This document shows positions 11,368 to 23,987 of a stretch of 64,000 nt of DNA, piece by piece (position 1 is the first letter of the stretch; each line of letters opens with the position of its first letter). Origin of the DNA: Ecdyonurus torrentis (lineage: Eukaryota > Arthropoda > Insecta > Ephemeroptera > Heptageniidae); NCBI GenBank assembly GCA_949318235.1, contig OX439133.1, positions 13,694,146 to 13,758,145 of the forward strand. The letters run 5' to 3'. The notes under the pieces were generated by a model. That model had not been told where the DNA came from and did no database searches. It worked only from the letters and a program-made list of their open reading frames with translations. The translations under genes were made by a program, and so were the position numbers.

Positions 11368-12642
11368 ATCAAAATTAATTTTTACCTTAAAAGTCACAAA
11401 CCAAGGTAAACAAATAAAATTAACAAATGCTAAACGTACAAAATCGTATAACGTGTAATATCAGAATGTTTTAAACAAAAAATGGCAATGAGGTATCATT
11501 TTTCGTGTCATATATACAATTACATTTTATATAAAGTGTCATGTGGATTTAACTGCAATTAGAGCGAGTAAGTATTCACTAAAGTACACTGTACAAGGGT
11601 ATATACTTATGATATGTCAATTACATAACTTCTCTATATCTGCGTGTACTAGATGTTTAAATACCGAAACAAAACATCAACTGCTTATATGGTAACTTTT
11701 TCTACATCTTTTTTTTTTTTTCAATAAAATTCAAATAGTTAAAAAAGTAATTTATATTGAAATAATGAATTTTTATGGTGCACTGCGTAATTTAAAATAA
11801 TGATTTATATTAACGATTTATAATTTCAAAAATTAGCGTTTGCTAAAAAAAAACGTTTCACTTTTTTATTAACTTTTATTTGCAAAGTGTCGGTTTCTAT
11901 AATCTCTTTATCCTTCTCTCTCTCTCTCTCTCGCTCTTCTGAAATTATAAAAGTGATTTTGATTTGTATTACTTTACTGACCAAATTAAAAAAAAAAATG
12001 GTATTTATAAAAAGTGAAAATTGAAATAGAAGCTGAAATTGAAATAGCATTTGAATTGACAATAAAAGTTGTAATATAGAAAATAAGGCAATTAATAATT
12101 TATTTCTTGCACATTTTGATACAATTATGGATATATAAGTAACTGTATGTATATAATTATATGCTTATGGGAATTTACACTTTTTTAACGATTTTTTTTA
12201 GATTCGCACCGATTCTGGAAATTTTCAACAAAGAATACTATAGCCGACTATAGGTACTATTCTCTAACGTTCGGGCACTTCGGGCAATATATTTTTTTTT
12301 TCTTAATTCAGTGAGTTTTATAGTATAACGTTAGGAATTAGAAGGTCAAAGTTCTATTATAAGTATATATTTATAACACAAGTCAAAATTATTTTATCAC
12401 TGCATTTTATATAATTTTATGCGTATAAAAAAATATATATTATCATGTAACTTTCAGCTAAAAAAAACATTTTTGGGTCAATTTATAGCGTAAATAAATC
12501 GCAAGTAAATTTAATTAAAGATCATGACATTATACGATTATGTATGTTTTTTATAGCCAATCAAAAAGAGTTAAAAACGAAAATTTAATTTTTTGCTTTT
12601 GACTTCATGGAACGAACTCTAAACCTTCTCAAATAGCAGGGA

Positions 12643-12688
<46 letters not shown>

Positions 12689-13236
12689 GACTCCACGGGA
12701 TGTGAATTATGTTAGTCAATAAACACGTTTTTTTTTTTTTTTTTTTTTGCCACAAATCACGCATTCAAACATTATTTACACTTTAAACGCTTTTTTTTTT
12801 TTTTTTTTTTTTTTTTGTGTGGAATGGAAATAAAAAAAAATGTAGCATTGTTGTCAAATTTTTTACATATAAATTTTAGTGTCGATTCAGCTATACACAT
12901 CTGCTCATCAGTGAAGTTAAGCTGCACAGTATTCTTACTTGTTAGTCTATTCCTAACAATGTTTCCTATACTTATATGGATGCGAATTGTATAATAATAT
13001 ATGAATACGATTTATCAAAGCATAGTTAAGTCATTAATTAAAGCTTTATAATTCTTAAGTGTGCTGACAAATCCTATATTATGTATATAATATAGTTATA
13101 TAATAAATATAATAATATATAATATAATTATAGATAAATATAATTATATATATATCCTATATAACAAATCCTTGTTATATTATGGCCTATAGGCCTTTAT
13201 AGGTGACCTAACCTAACCACTGATGAATCGCAACCT
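11368..13236. other. AT-rich flank of the LINE, small repeats only
   Basis: Holds a CT run near 11913-11932, AG runs at about 12641-12687, and T tracts at 12728-12748 and 12790-12816. No gene was recognised. Confidence 0.55.
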
Positions 13237-13249
13237 ATAATAAAGTTAA
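13237..13249. repeat. LINE target-site duplication, left copy
   Basis: The 13-mer ATAATAAAGTTAA recurs exactly at 16660-16672, directly after the element's A-rich tail. Confidence 0.8.
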
Positions 13250-13251
13250 TA

Positions 13252-13746
13252 TTAGTTAGTATTATGCATATGGCGATTCCCAAAATGGGGTGTGGCCTAG
13301 ACCACTTGGAATGGGGATACGTGAAATCTCTCCTTCAGAAGGAGTTTGGTGGCCGCCACATGTCTATCAAAGTGTATTCCCCCTCCAGGAAGGTTGTAGT
13401 CCCTACAGCAACTCCTGACGATCCTCTCCCCATGGTCGAGTCAGTGGTTGTACACGAATTGCCCCCTCCGCTAACTCCAGTTTTGCCTCCACAATCAGAA
13501 ACTGCACCTCCCTTGGCAACCTATCCTTCCCCTCCTCAACTTAAGTTCATGGGTAATTCTCCTAATAATTTTTTGTCATCCCCAAGCACACCTCTATGTA
13601 ACTACTTCCACGCTAAAGATTACATCAACGTTGAACCTCCCCAACTTAACTCTCTATCATCATCTGTCTGCTCTACCCCCATTAAATCGCCTTTCCTAAA
13701 TCCCCTCTCTGCAAAGTTCGACTCTCCGATACCTACAATGGTATAA
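13252..13746 (+). pseudogene. LINE first open frame: macro-domain C-terminus plus proline-rich linker
   Basis: The frame enters from the truncation point; the first ATG is at 13264. Residues about 4-40 read AIPKMGCGLDHLEW and then a helix and strand ending in IKVYSPS. This matches the end of the OARD1/Poa1-type macro domain, which carries an (M/I)PR(I/M)GCGLD...W motif near the ligand loop. Only the last quarter of such a domain is present. The rest (about residues 45-160) is rich in Pro and Ser with no recognised fold. The frame ends at TAA 13744-13746 and the endonuclease continues in another frame with no gap, so it was probably one polyprotein or an overlapping ORF pair. The macro assignment rests on motif recognition only. 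Confidence 0.7.
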
Positions 13747-14400
13747 ACGAGAGAAATTTGTCGATCCTTTTGTGGAATGCGGAGGGGCTGAGTACACTGC
13801 TAAAGTGCATCCCGGAAATTGACATGTTTGGTGACAGGGATGTTGTGGTTTTTACTGAAACATTTCTGTCACGGCATGTTGATATCCAAGGGTTTTATTC
13901 AGTCCATTCGTTTGCCACGAGAGGGCTGAGAGGGAGACCATCGGGGGGTATATCGTGTTTTATTAAGTGCACTCTTGGACAAATTATAAATAGTGCTGTA
14001 GAGAAAGATTATGTCGTTGTGAATTTGCAAGACATCACTATAATTGCATTCTATCTCAAACCAACTCTCTCAGAAATTGATGTTTGGGAAATTGTATTAT
14101 CAGCTTTCAGTCAAGTTCCTAAAGACAAAACTATTGTAATTAGGTGATTTTAACTGTAGAATGGATATTGTGAATGAGAAGGGAAAGGCTCTCAGTGAAT
14201 TGATGGGTACGATTAATCTGGTGTTACTTAACTCGCCTCAAGATAAAACTTATGTTTCTCATAATGGATCCAGTACCATTGATTTATTATTTTATGACCC
14301 GTCAAAATTCAAAAATACATCAGTTGTTTTTCCATCCTTATCTGCAACAACTTTACGTAAACATCTCCCTTTAATTTTTAACTTAACTTGTAATGGTAAG
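13740..14400 (+). pseudogene. LINE APE-type endonuclease domain, frameshifted
   Basis: Recognisable blocks are LLWNAEGL at the start, DVVVFTETFL with the catalytic Glu, a GGISCFIK strand, GDFNCR with the catalytic Asp and Asn (14143-14160), STIDLLFYDP, and KHLPLIFNL with the catalytic His at 14362-14364. The SDH motif of active enzymes reads RKH here, so its Asp is lost. A one-base shift close to 14140 breaks the frame immediately before GDFN. The domain would nick target DNA for target-primed reverse transcription, but this copy cannot make an intact enzyme. Confidence 0.88.
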
Positions 14401-16571
14401 AACATACCTGTTCAAATTGCTAATAAATATAAACTCTCAAACATCTTAGATCGTCAGAGATTAAATATTATGTATGAACAAAATTTTATATTGTTAAACA
14501 AACTATTTGAAGATCAAAATATCGATGGAATCCATAAGTTATTGCAATCAATTATTGTATACTCAGCAGTCCCTAAAAAATTATATAGTAGAAAGTCTAA
14601 ACCATGGTTCAATCATGAGTTATATCAACTGAAAAAATACTCCTTGTATATTTTACACAAACTAAAGCAAATAAAATTTAGAGACCAGGACCTTTTAAAG
14701 CACTTTGCTATTGTTAAAAAGGAATATAAAAATTTGATTCAAACAAAAATTAAGTTATATAGAGAAGAAATAGAGAGGAAATTAGTCATCGCTGCAGAAA
14801 ATACTCCATATACCTATTTAAAGAAGGACAGGGTTAAAAAATTGCAATGTCCAATTCCAATGGATAAATGGGAAACACACTTCAAATCTATTCTCAATAA
14901 TAACAATTTTTTGAATTCCCAATCCCTTAATTTGTGTGACTTTGTTGATGTAAACTATATATCTTGTAATTCATTATACGATGTTATTAATAATGTAGAT
15001 GTGGATCTGACTCTTAGGAAGATGAAAAACAATAAGTCTCCTGGTCCAGATTGTATCACTAAAGAACACATTGCAGCGTTTAGCATGCAATGTAGTTCAT
15101 CATATATTGCAGACTTGTTTAATCTTTGTATTAAAAACAGAAAACTACCTGTAGAATGGAAAACATCGCTGATATCTGTATTATACAAAGGCAAAGGTAA
15201 TAAGGTAATATTTTGGATACAAATTCATACAGGGGTATTGCTAACTGTCTGATTATGTTAAAAATGTTTGATAAGCTTACATGTAACAAAGTTTTTAATT
15301 TAACTCGTAATTTAATCCCTGATGTACAGTTTGGGTTTATGCCTGGGAAATCCACAATTCAAGCTGTTAGATACTTGCATGATCATATTCTAAAAGCAGT
15401 CTCAGTTCCAGCAGGCCATGCTTATGTAATTTTTATTGATTTCTTGAAAGCATTTGACATGGTGGATAGAAAATTGTTAATGCATAAGCTCATCAATACT
15501 AGAAAACTACCTAAAGAATTATTAATTTCTATTGCCTTGTTGCTTGAAGTCAATTTTGTGATAATCAACGATGGCTTAGTTTTATCTGACCCAATCTTGC
15601 AGAGTAACGGAGTTCTACAAGGTGGTCCGAGTAGCCCCCTCTTATATAACCTCCTCACACATGACATCTTGGACATTTTAGTTGACCTTATCTGTAATGA
15701 TCCTGATATCTTTATCAGCATCTATGCAGATGATATCGCTATTATTTGTAATAATATTGTAAAACTTCAAAAAATTCTAGACAAACTTATTGAATGGGCT
15801 AATCTGAACGGATTAAAAATTAATGCTACGAAAACAAAAATTGTAAAATTCAGGAGAGGTGGCCCTTTAGCAAAGTCAGATGTAATAACTTGTAATGGAG
15901 AAAAGATAGAGTTTGTAAATTCTTTTAATTATCTGGGGGTTATTATGCAACAGACGGGGAAATCTTTCTCTAAACATGTCAAAGAACGCTGTCGAAATGC
16001 ATTGTCATCTTCATTCGCTATCTCAAATCTAAATTCGTTATCTTTGGAAACAGCTATTAAACTGTTTCACCTGAAAATCTCTCCAGTTGCTTCGTACGGC
16101 ATTGAAATTTTCTGGTCATTTATGTCTATAACAGACTTCAAAAATCTAGAATCTGTTAAGTCTCGGTACTTAAAACGGATACTTTGCTTGTCAAAATTTA
16201 CGTCGTCAAGGCTGGTTTACGAGCTAGCAGGGGAGAAGTTATTTGTAACGGAACTACAAGTGAAATTTAAATTGTTAAAAACAGATAATTACATTAAATT
16301 TGTTAAGGATAGACTAAGTAAAACTGAAGATATCAGCCTGGCCTTCTATAATACCCCTGCATTTAATATTAATAATATTAATGGGTGGAAAGGCCCAAAC
16401 TGTACAGACAGGCATGTTTTTACCCGTTATGCGGTGCATGGTTTCCACCATGTAATCTGTCAAATTAAAGAATTTCACGAGTGTAATGATAAATGTGTAT
16501 GTGTATTATGTAGTGGCCTATGTACTATAGGTACCACTTACTTCATTGTCCATCTCGGACCCTATCATTAA
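14401..16571 (+). pseudogene. LINE reverse transcriptase and C-terminal cysteine cluster, frameshifted
   Basis: A basic linker is followed by MKNNKSPGPD, which opens the RT. A frameshift near 15204 separates YKGKGNK from DTNSYRGIANCL. The second frame carries QFGFMPGKST, motif A FIDFLKAFDMVD, motif B NGVLQGGPSSPLLYN, the catalytic YADD at 15723-15734, the GLKINATKTK block and NYLGV. These catalytic motifs are intact. The end holds a Cys cluster (ECNDKCVCVLC, about 16477-16515), probably a decayed zinc-binding segment, before a stop at 16569-16571. No RNase H motif was seen. Antisense open frames here are shadows. Confidence 0.92.
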
Positions 16572-16659
16572 GTCAATATGCAAAAATGTAGACCTATATA
16601 AATATGTATATAAATATGTATAAGTACACCTTGGTGTTTAATAAATAAATAAAAAAAAA

Positions 16660-16672
16660 ATAATAAAGTTAA
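16660..16672. repeat. LINE target-site duplication, right copy
   Basis: An exact copy of the 13-mer at 13237-13249. It shares its first A with the end of the poly-A tail, so the true length could be 12 or 13. Confidence 0.8.
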
Positions 16673-17316
16673 CTTTTTTCGAGTATAAAATCGAACCATT
16701 TACATCAAATCTTGTACAATTGATTGTCATATCTTTTTATGGTAATGATAATGTGACCCTACCGATTCCGCTGTAGCCATCACATGCATTGAGGAGGGAC
16801 AAAGCTTGTTAGACTCCCCTAATTTTTATAAAAGTTATGATGTGACGTCCATGTTTTTAAATAGTACTTTATAATAAAACTATGTTTTTAGCGTTTTTTT
16901 TTTTTTTTTTTTTTTGCTCTTTTTTTTTTAATTTTTTTTTATGAGAGAAATCTTACACCGAGGTCAGAAAATTTTACATGGGGCATACTATATAAGCATA
17001 ATTTTACATGTTTTTTTAAGCTAATAAAATAAAATGTAAATTTTAACACTGTTTACACCCATTAAAAAATAAAACTCTAGAACTATTATGTATATAGTTA
17101 ATATCATTATTATAAAACTGTATACTCGCATAAATGTATATTATATTCTTAAAGCAAATGTATATTATAGTGTCTGTATGTACTTATGGTCATTATTTAA
17201 CCTAAAAATTGCATTGTAACTACACTTAAGTACTTTCTTGGTGTACAATTATAATAAAAACTGAAATTACCAGTCCGTATATGGTCCTTTTTCACATATA
17301 AAAATAAATGAAATAC
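16673..17316. other. AT-rich, no recognised feature
   Basis: Contains T runs at about 16894-16915. No exon or repeat family was recognised. Confidence 0.6.
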
Positions 17317-17632
17317 TTAAAGGCGTAGAACACCTTGAACAAAAAAGTTGCGTAATATCCTAACAAACCTGAAAATCAACGTTGATTTGGACGGAGTCAT
17401 TGATTTCTAATTTAATTTCCATTCACAAAATGCCGCTGCCGGTCACTGACGTCACAGCTCGCCTGGTCCACTCGCAAGTAAACCGGGCGAGCTTTGACGT
17501 CAGTGACCGGCAGCGGCATTTTGTGAATGGAAATTAAATTAGAAATCAATGACTCCGTCCAAATCAACGTTGATTTTCAGGTTTGTTAGGATATTACGCA
17601 ACTTTTTTGTGCAAGGTGTTCTACGCCTTTAA
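17317..17632. mobile_element. Family C: near-perfect 316-bp foldback element
   Basis: TTAA at both ends flanks arms of about 150 bp that pair almost completely. The main mismatches are CTTGAAC against CTTGCAC and two bases near the centre. The terminus reads AGGCGTAGAACACC. Each arm carries TGACGTCA (17447-17454 and 17495-17502) and a GCCGCTGCCGGTCA block. The ordered symmetry and low divergence between the arms suggest recent insertion or gene conversion. A degraded relative lies at about 36355-36599. Confidence 0.92.
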
Positions 17633-18038
17633 GAAAAAAAAAACTGAAAATAATATTTTTTTTATATTACGCTGCCTAATTAATTAAATCATTTAATATA
17701 TTAATTAATGTCAATACTTGTCAAAGAAAAAATTTATTGATAAGATATTTACATATATAATCAGCTGATTGTAAATTTGAGGTCATTGGCCTGTTGTTCT
17801 ATAGAGTCTCAGAGTCGTGTGTGCCAAATGTTTAAGCTGATGTTCTCTCTCTCTCTCTCTCTCTCCAACCACACACACATTATAATATTGGGAGGCACAT
17901 GGACGCGAGCAACATGATAACATGAGCACCATAGAGAAGTCAATGTCATCAAGGTCAAAAGTTTAACCTTGTATGACCTTTATTTATAGCAACAATCAAT
18001 GCATTTATATAATTAATAATGTGATATTATGATGCTTT
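17633..18038. other. No gene; short CT run
   Basis: (CT)n at 17844-17866, followed by ACACACAC. TGACCTT/AAGGTCA half-sites occur around 17949-17983, but no promoter was recognised. Confidence 0.5.
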
Positions 18039-18576
18039 AAGGGTGTATATGCATGTGACGTCATATTTAATGCGATGGAACGCCATTCTGGAAACATTGC
18101 TCAACATAGGACAAAATTCGTTTTTTTTTTGGCAAATTTCTTTGGGAAACCTGGTAAATTTTTTGTTATTATTATTTTTTGACACACGGACAAAAATAAA
18201 TACATAATAATTATGCTAGAGTTCATATTTAGTACAATTTGTTCAATACAGCATAATTTATGCTTTACTGCATAATAACTATGTTACAGGTTACAGGGCA
18301 TAAATATTGTGCTGAACAGCATAATTATTTATGTTGTTCTAATTTAGCATAATTTATGTTACAACGACATAAATGCAGCAAATTAAGTTATTTATTATTT
18401 CCGTGCATAATTAAGATACTAATACAACGTATTTACAGTATAGCTCTCAAAAATATTGCTTTTAGTATTTTTTTAAACTGGCAAAATGAGTTATTTTCCT
18501 ATGCCAGCCCATGTTATTTAGTGAACCAACATGGCATCGACTTTAACATGAATGTGTACATACCTTATATAGTTAA
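18039..18576 (+). mobile_element. MITE family A, copy 3, split by a family H insertion
   Basis: The left part (18039-18181, starting AAGGGTGTATATGC, TGACGTCA at 18056-18063) and the right part (about 18410-18576, with CTCAAAAATATTGC and CATGGCATCGACTTTAACATG) are separated by about 228 bp bounded by ACGGACAAAAATAAATAC and TTATTTCCGTG inverted ends. Confidence 0.82.
18182..18409. mobile_element. Family H element nested in MITE A
   Basis: Rich in palindromic AGCATAATTTATGC-type motifs, with inverted ACGGAnAAAATAA ends. It lies where the family A consensus is interrupted, so it is the younger insertion. Confidence 0.75.
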
Positions 18577-18751
18577 CGCTTTAGTCTCGCAAATCTTAAT
18601 AATAATAATAATTGACGGCTTGTATTGGGCTAAATCAGGCATACAACCTCTCAATTTAACCCAACTGTTTTACAGTACAGTCAGTTACAATATATAGTTA
18701 GAAATGTTAGACATGTATTGTTTCATAAGAATTTAAAAATATCTTCTTCTT

Positions 18752-19944
<1,193 letters not shown>

Positions 19945-20213
19945 TTCTATATAAAAGAGGGCATTGTCCTGAATTTATATTTATCCAATTTTCTAATTTT
20001 TGAGTTCATTAGGTAATTTTAATTGATTTTTGAAAATCTCAAAATAACGTTTTAGAGGACAACTTTTTTCTTATGCCCACATTCTGCTATCGTGACGTCA
20101 TTTTTCAAATTTAAAAAATGAATTTAAAAAAAAACTAATGAGTAATGAGCTTTAAAAATTAGAAATTTGAATACCTATCGATAAATTCAGGACAATGTCC
20201 TCCTTTAGAACAT
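19945..20213. mobile_element. Family F inverted-repeat element, copy 1
   Basis: The ends AGGGCATTGTCCTGAAT and ATTCAGGACAATGTCCT are inverted. Centred between them are TTATGCCCACA and TGACGTCA at 20093-20100. A second copy lies at about 25838-26098. Confidence 0.8.
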
Positions 20214-20459
20214 GAAGAAAAATTACATTTTTATTATTATTATTTTTTTTTTTTTTGTCTTCCTTATTCATTCTGTAAATCATTGCAATATATATAAAAA
20301 AAAAATTGAATAAGAACATTTATTTCTTACACGTAATGTCACCTAATCTTATAGGCAAATTACACCTTTATTATTGTGAGTTTCGCCTGTATTAGAAATT
20401 ATTGTAGTACTTGTATTGTAGTATATCAATACCTTGTTATATGTAGGCTAATATTTCTA

Positions 20460-20803
20460 TAGGGTGTATCCGTATCACTAATCAAATCATATTTAATGCA
20501 CTTGGAGGCCATACTGTATAGTAATAAAAATAACATTAATCAGCCTCAGCATATAGGATAAACTTTGTTTTTGTCTATAGTTTCTTTATAAGAAATCAGC
20601 TATAGTTGTTTGTTATTGTTATTTTTCTCACATACTAGAATACTAATTCAACATAATATTAACGGTAACAGCATCAATGCTCTAAAAAATATTGGTTAGT
20701 ATTTTTAAACTGGCAAAATGAGTCATTTTCCTATGAGGTCCATGTTATTTAGTGATCCAACATGGCGGTGACTTTAACATGAATGTATACAGTATACACC
20801 CTA
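20460..20803 (+). mobile_element. MITE family A, copy 4
   Basis: Starts TAGGGTGTATCCG and ends GTATACACCCTA. It retains the TTGGAGGCCATACTG, ATCAATGCTC and AACATGGCGG...TTTAACATGAATG blocks. The TGACGTCA site is mutated here. Confidence 0.85.
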
Positions 20804-20838
20804 TTGTATAAATTAATGTATAGGATTTTCAACCTGTT

Positions 20839-20839
<1 letters not shown>

Positions 20840-20889
<50 letters not shown>

Positions 20890-20890
20890 T
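20840..20890. repeat. (CT)n microsatellite
   Basis: A CT-dinucleotide run with a TATCTCTC break near its end. Confidence 0.9.
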
Positions 20891-21797
20891 CATGAAGTCC
20901 AAATGCTTGTTTCGTGTGACCAGGTCAAAATGGCACTTAAAAAAGAGGTCTCATTATTTTTATTTTCTTTTCAATCAGATTGACACTTATACACCCTGAA
21001 TAGAATTCTATAAAATAATTTTTCTTTCTTTCTTTAGCTTGCAAAAATATAAAGACACTCGCTTCCTTGCTTCTTTGTACTTTTATCAATCTTTCTATAT
21101 AAAGTAAAAGGAAGTTATGTTTTTTTATGCTTCATTTAACAAATAGATGATGTAAAATCAGTTCTTAAAAAAATAATAATCAAAAATAAGAAATCGACTT
21201 TGCTCTTAATAACTATAGGAAGAAAAAAAATATTGTTATTAATTTTTTTTTTTTTTTTTTTTTTAGTTTTGCAAAAGTATATATTTAAAAGGCGCTTAGC
21301 TGCTTTGCCGTATGCAAACAGGTTTATAAAAAAAAATAGTACCGATTGTGGCGTGACATCGTGAGAGAGAGAGAGAGAGAGAAGGTAAAAGACCGGTCCT
21401 CATGGCGCCACCCTACTATACAGTATTATGATACAGCCAAGAATACATAAGACTCAAAATCATATTAAATATTCAATAAATATCAACTTTATTGTATAGA
21501 CGATCACTTTATGATAATATAGTTTAAAAAGACTACTTGTTGAACTCTATTTATTATTAGTAATAATAATAATAATAATAAACTTCAATTATATTTTTTA
21601 TTATCGCCAATATTATACTGCAATAGCTCTCACTTATTCTTGCTATCAATATAATATCATACTTCTTTTGCACTGAAAAAAAAAATGTATTACAGGTGAA
21701 AAAATTTAGTCTGAATTTTTATTTGGTTTTTGAAAACGTAAAAGTGCATTAAACACGTTTACGTGTATACATGCCCAGTACGTATTTTGCAATTATA

Positions 21798-21828
<31 letters not shown>

Positions 21829-22138
21829 AGTCAAAAATACTTATACCGATATAAAATGAATAACTTCTACTTTTAGTGTTAATTGCAAAAGTTTTCTACT
21901 ATTTCCTTGCGGTACATTTTTGTGTGGGTCAAAATTCAAAATATCTGTATGTTTTTCTCTTTCCTTGGGTATTGTTTTTAAAATTGTCTTGTTTCCGGTG
22001 TAGGCAGTAGCCTTTAAAATAAAAAAAAGTAAAAAAAAAAAAAAAAAAACTTTACTTATTGTTTGGATGGTTCTACAATGCTAAAGATAGTAAGAGTCCC
22101 CCTCCGTTTGCGAACGCTTTTGATTGGTTATATATACA
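20891..22138. other. AT-rich, no gene seen
   Basis: Short repeats only: (AG)n at 21362-21382, (TAA)n near 21560-21580, T tracts at 21242-21264 and 21800-21828, and an A run near 22031-22050. Confidence 0.6.
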
Positions 22139-22479
22139 TTGAAGCCATAGACCACATAAAAAAAACGTGCGTTTTAATGAATAAACACGAAATGGGATCT
22201 TCAAAACTGTTGATAATTTTTACCAGAATGTTAATGAAACCCCACGAGAGAGCGTGAAAATATTGTAAAGTGCAATTTGCGTGACTATTTATGTTTATGA
22301 CGTCAGAAACATGCAAAATTTAGTATGAAAATGTTGTGCGGGTTGCATAAATTGAAATTTTCTGATCACTGCTACGGAGCTACAGTTGGATTTTGAGACA
22401 AACTAAAGTTATTTATGTAAGTCCCATCAAGTGTTTTGTGATATAAATGCTTATGTTTTTTTCTGGTCTATTCCTTTAA
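22139..22479 (+). mobile_element. MITE family B, copy 1
   Basis: Left end TTGA-AGCCATAGACCACATAA (TTAA mutated), right end CTGGTCTATTCCTTTAA. Internal blocks are GAATAAACACGAAATGGGAT, GAGAGAGCGTG and CCCATCAAGTGTTTTGTGA. TGACGTCA lies at 22298-22305. Five copies occur in the window. Confidence 0.88.
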
Positions 22480-22972
22480 GTATTATATAAAAATGGATTC
22501 TGACTAAAATTAAATTTTTTGCATAAGTTTTTGCACATCAATACTTTGCATAAAAATATTCAACAATAAAATTTCATTGTTGGGTTTTGTTATTCAAAAT
22601 CAAGAATAATTTTTTGAATACTCTCATACCTTTTTTTCTTCCCGTGTAAATTTTCTGCATTATTTTTATTTGCAAATTAAAATAACTGCACCTGCATGCA
22701 AGTATATATACACGGCAATCTTCAGATATGATGAGAATATAAGATAAATAAAGCAATGCAAATAAGGTATATATTTTTATAACGATACTTAAAAATCATA
22801 AAACTATATATGTGCAGACAATTAAGTTATTTTGCTTTACATTTATTGCATTTAATATTTAGTATTGCAGCATTTTAAAATAATAACATAATATACTTAT
22901 TATTTAATTAAAAAAATATGTTTTAAATAAAAGCTTAATTATGAAAAATAAATATGAAATTTCAAAAAACCA
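22480..22972. other. AT-rich, no recognised feature
   Basis: No exon or structured repeat was recognised. Confidence 0.55.
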
Positions 22973-23152
22973 GACGGAAATAATAAATTACGTAATTTAT
23001 GCTGCATTTTATGTCACTATAGCATAGCATAGAACATAAATTATTTATGCTATATAGTTATGCATAGTTTTCATGCAGTATAGTATAAATTATGCTGTTT
23101 TTAACAAATTATGCTTAAAATGAGCCAGCATAGTTTTTTATGTCCATACAGA
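22973..23152. mobile_element. Family H element (AGCATAAATTATGCT-rich)
   Basis: Starts GACGGAAATAATAAATTACG and ends TTTTTTATGTCC. It contains repeated palindromic GCATAAATTAT/ATAATTTATGC motifs in both orientations. It is non-coding. Confidence 0.65.
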
Positions 23153-23643
23153 CTTTTTTTTTATCAAGTATATTTTTATGTTTTCCTTTTTTTTAATCTT
23201 TTTTTATTTTTATTTATTTATTTATATATATATATTTTTTTTTTGCTTGTCATTTATTTAAAATAAATCAAAATTTCAAGCAATAAATTTCATAACAACA
23301 TTTTAGTATAATTTTTCAAAAATATAATTATTAATTACTAAAATTTATTTCAGGTTGCAAATGAGCTATTGCGATGATTTTGCTAAAAGTTGTAACGGCA
23401 GAAATATCTCATTTTTTTTGGCACATTGATATACATAACGATAAAAAAAACTATAAATATGTAGGAAAAAAAACAAAAAAAAAACAACATACGTATACAT
23501 AAATATAAGTCACAAGTAAAAGATTTGAATTTTTTAAATTGTTCTTCCATAAAAATTCATGTTAATTTCACATTTTTTTTTTCTTTCTTCAATTTATATC
23601 AGATTATGAGTCCTAAAACTGTTATCAAAGTTATATCTTGTTA
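23153..23643. other. AT-rich, no recognised feature
   Basis: T-rich with scattered A runs and no exon recognised. Confidence 0.55.
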
Positions 23644-23987
23644 TTAAAGGAATAGACCAGAGAAAAACATAAGTATTTATATCACAAAACACTTGATGGG
23701 ACTTACATAAATAACTTTAGTTTGTCCCAAAACCCATATAGCTCCGCAGTAGTGATCAAAAATTTCAATTTATGCAACCTGCACAACATTTTCATACTAA
23801 TTTTTGCATGTTTCTGATGTCATAAACATGAATAGTCACTTAAATTGCATACTTTACAGTATTTTAACGCTCTCTCCTAGGGTTACATTAACATTCTTGT
23901 AAAAATTGTCAACAGGTTTGAAGATCCCGTTTTGTGTTTATTCATTAAAAAGCTGCACATGTTGTTTTATCTGGTCTATGGCTTTAA
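23644..23987 (-). mobile_element. MITE family B, copy 2 (reverse)
   Basis: TTAA at 23644-23647 and 23984-23987 flank inverted termini AGGAATAGACCAG and CTATGGCT. Internal blocks match copy 1 in reverse. The CRE site is degraded to TGATGTCA. Confidence 0.88.

Larger units (their letters stand above)
13250..16659 (+). mobile_element. 5'-truncated non-LTR retrotransposon (LINE)
   Basis: A 3.4-kb insertion bounded by a 13-bp target-site duplication, with an AATAAATAAAT plus poly-A 3' end. The order is macro-domain tail, proline-rich linker, apurinic-type endonuclease, reverse transcriptase and a cysteine-rich C-terminus. Reading-frame changes near 13740, 14140 and 15204 make this copy defective. 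Truncation falls inside the first domain, as expected for incomplete reverse transcription from the 3' end. The clade is not assignable by eye. The APE endonuclease and absence of an RNase H segment suggest the CR1/Jockey-like part of the LINE tree. It is GC-richer than its flanks. Confidence 0.93.

Noticed and set aside
10922..11378. FVRS/FIHS repeat open frames
   Set aside because: Compound (TTCG)/(TTCA) microsatellite.
14955..15721. Minus-strand open frames of 70-100 codons
   Set aside because: Shadows of the LINE reverse transcriptase, with no recognisable domain of their own.
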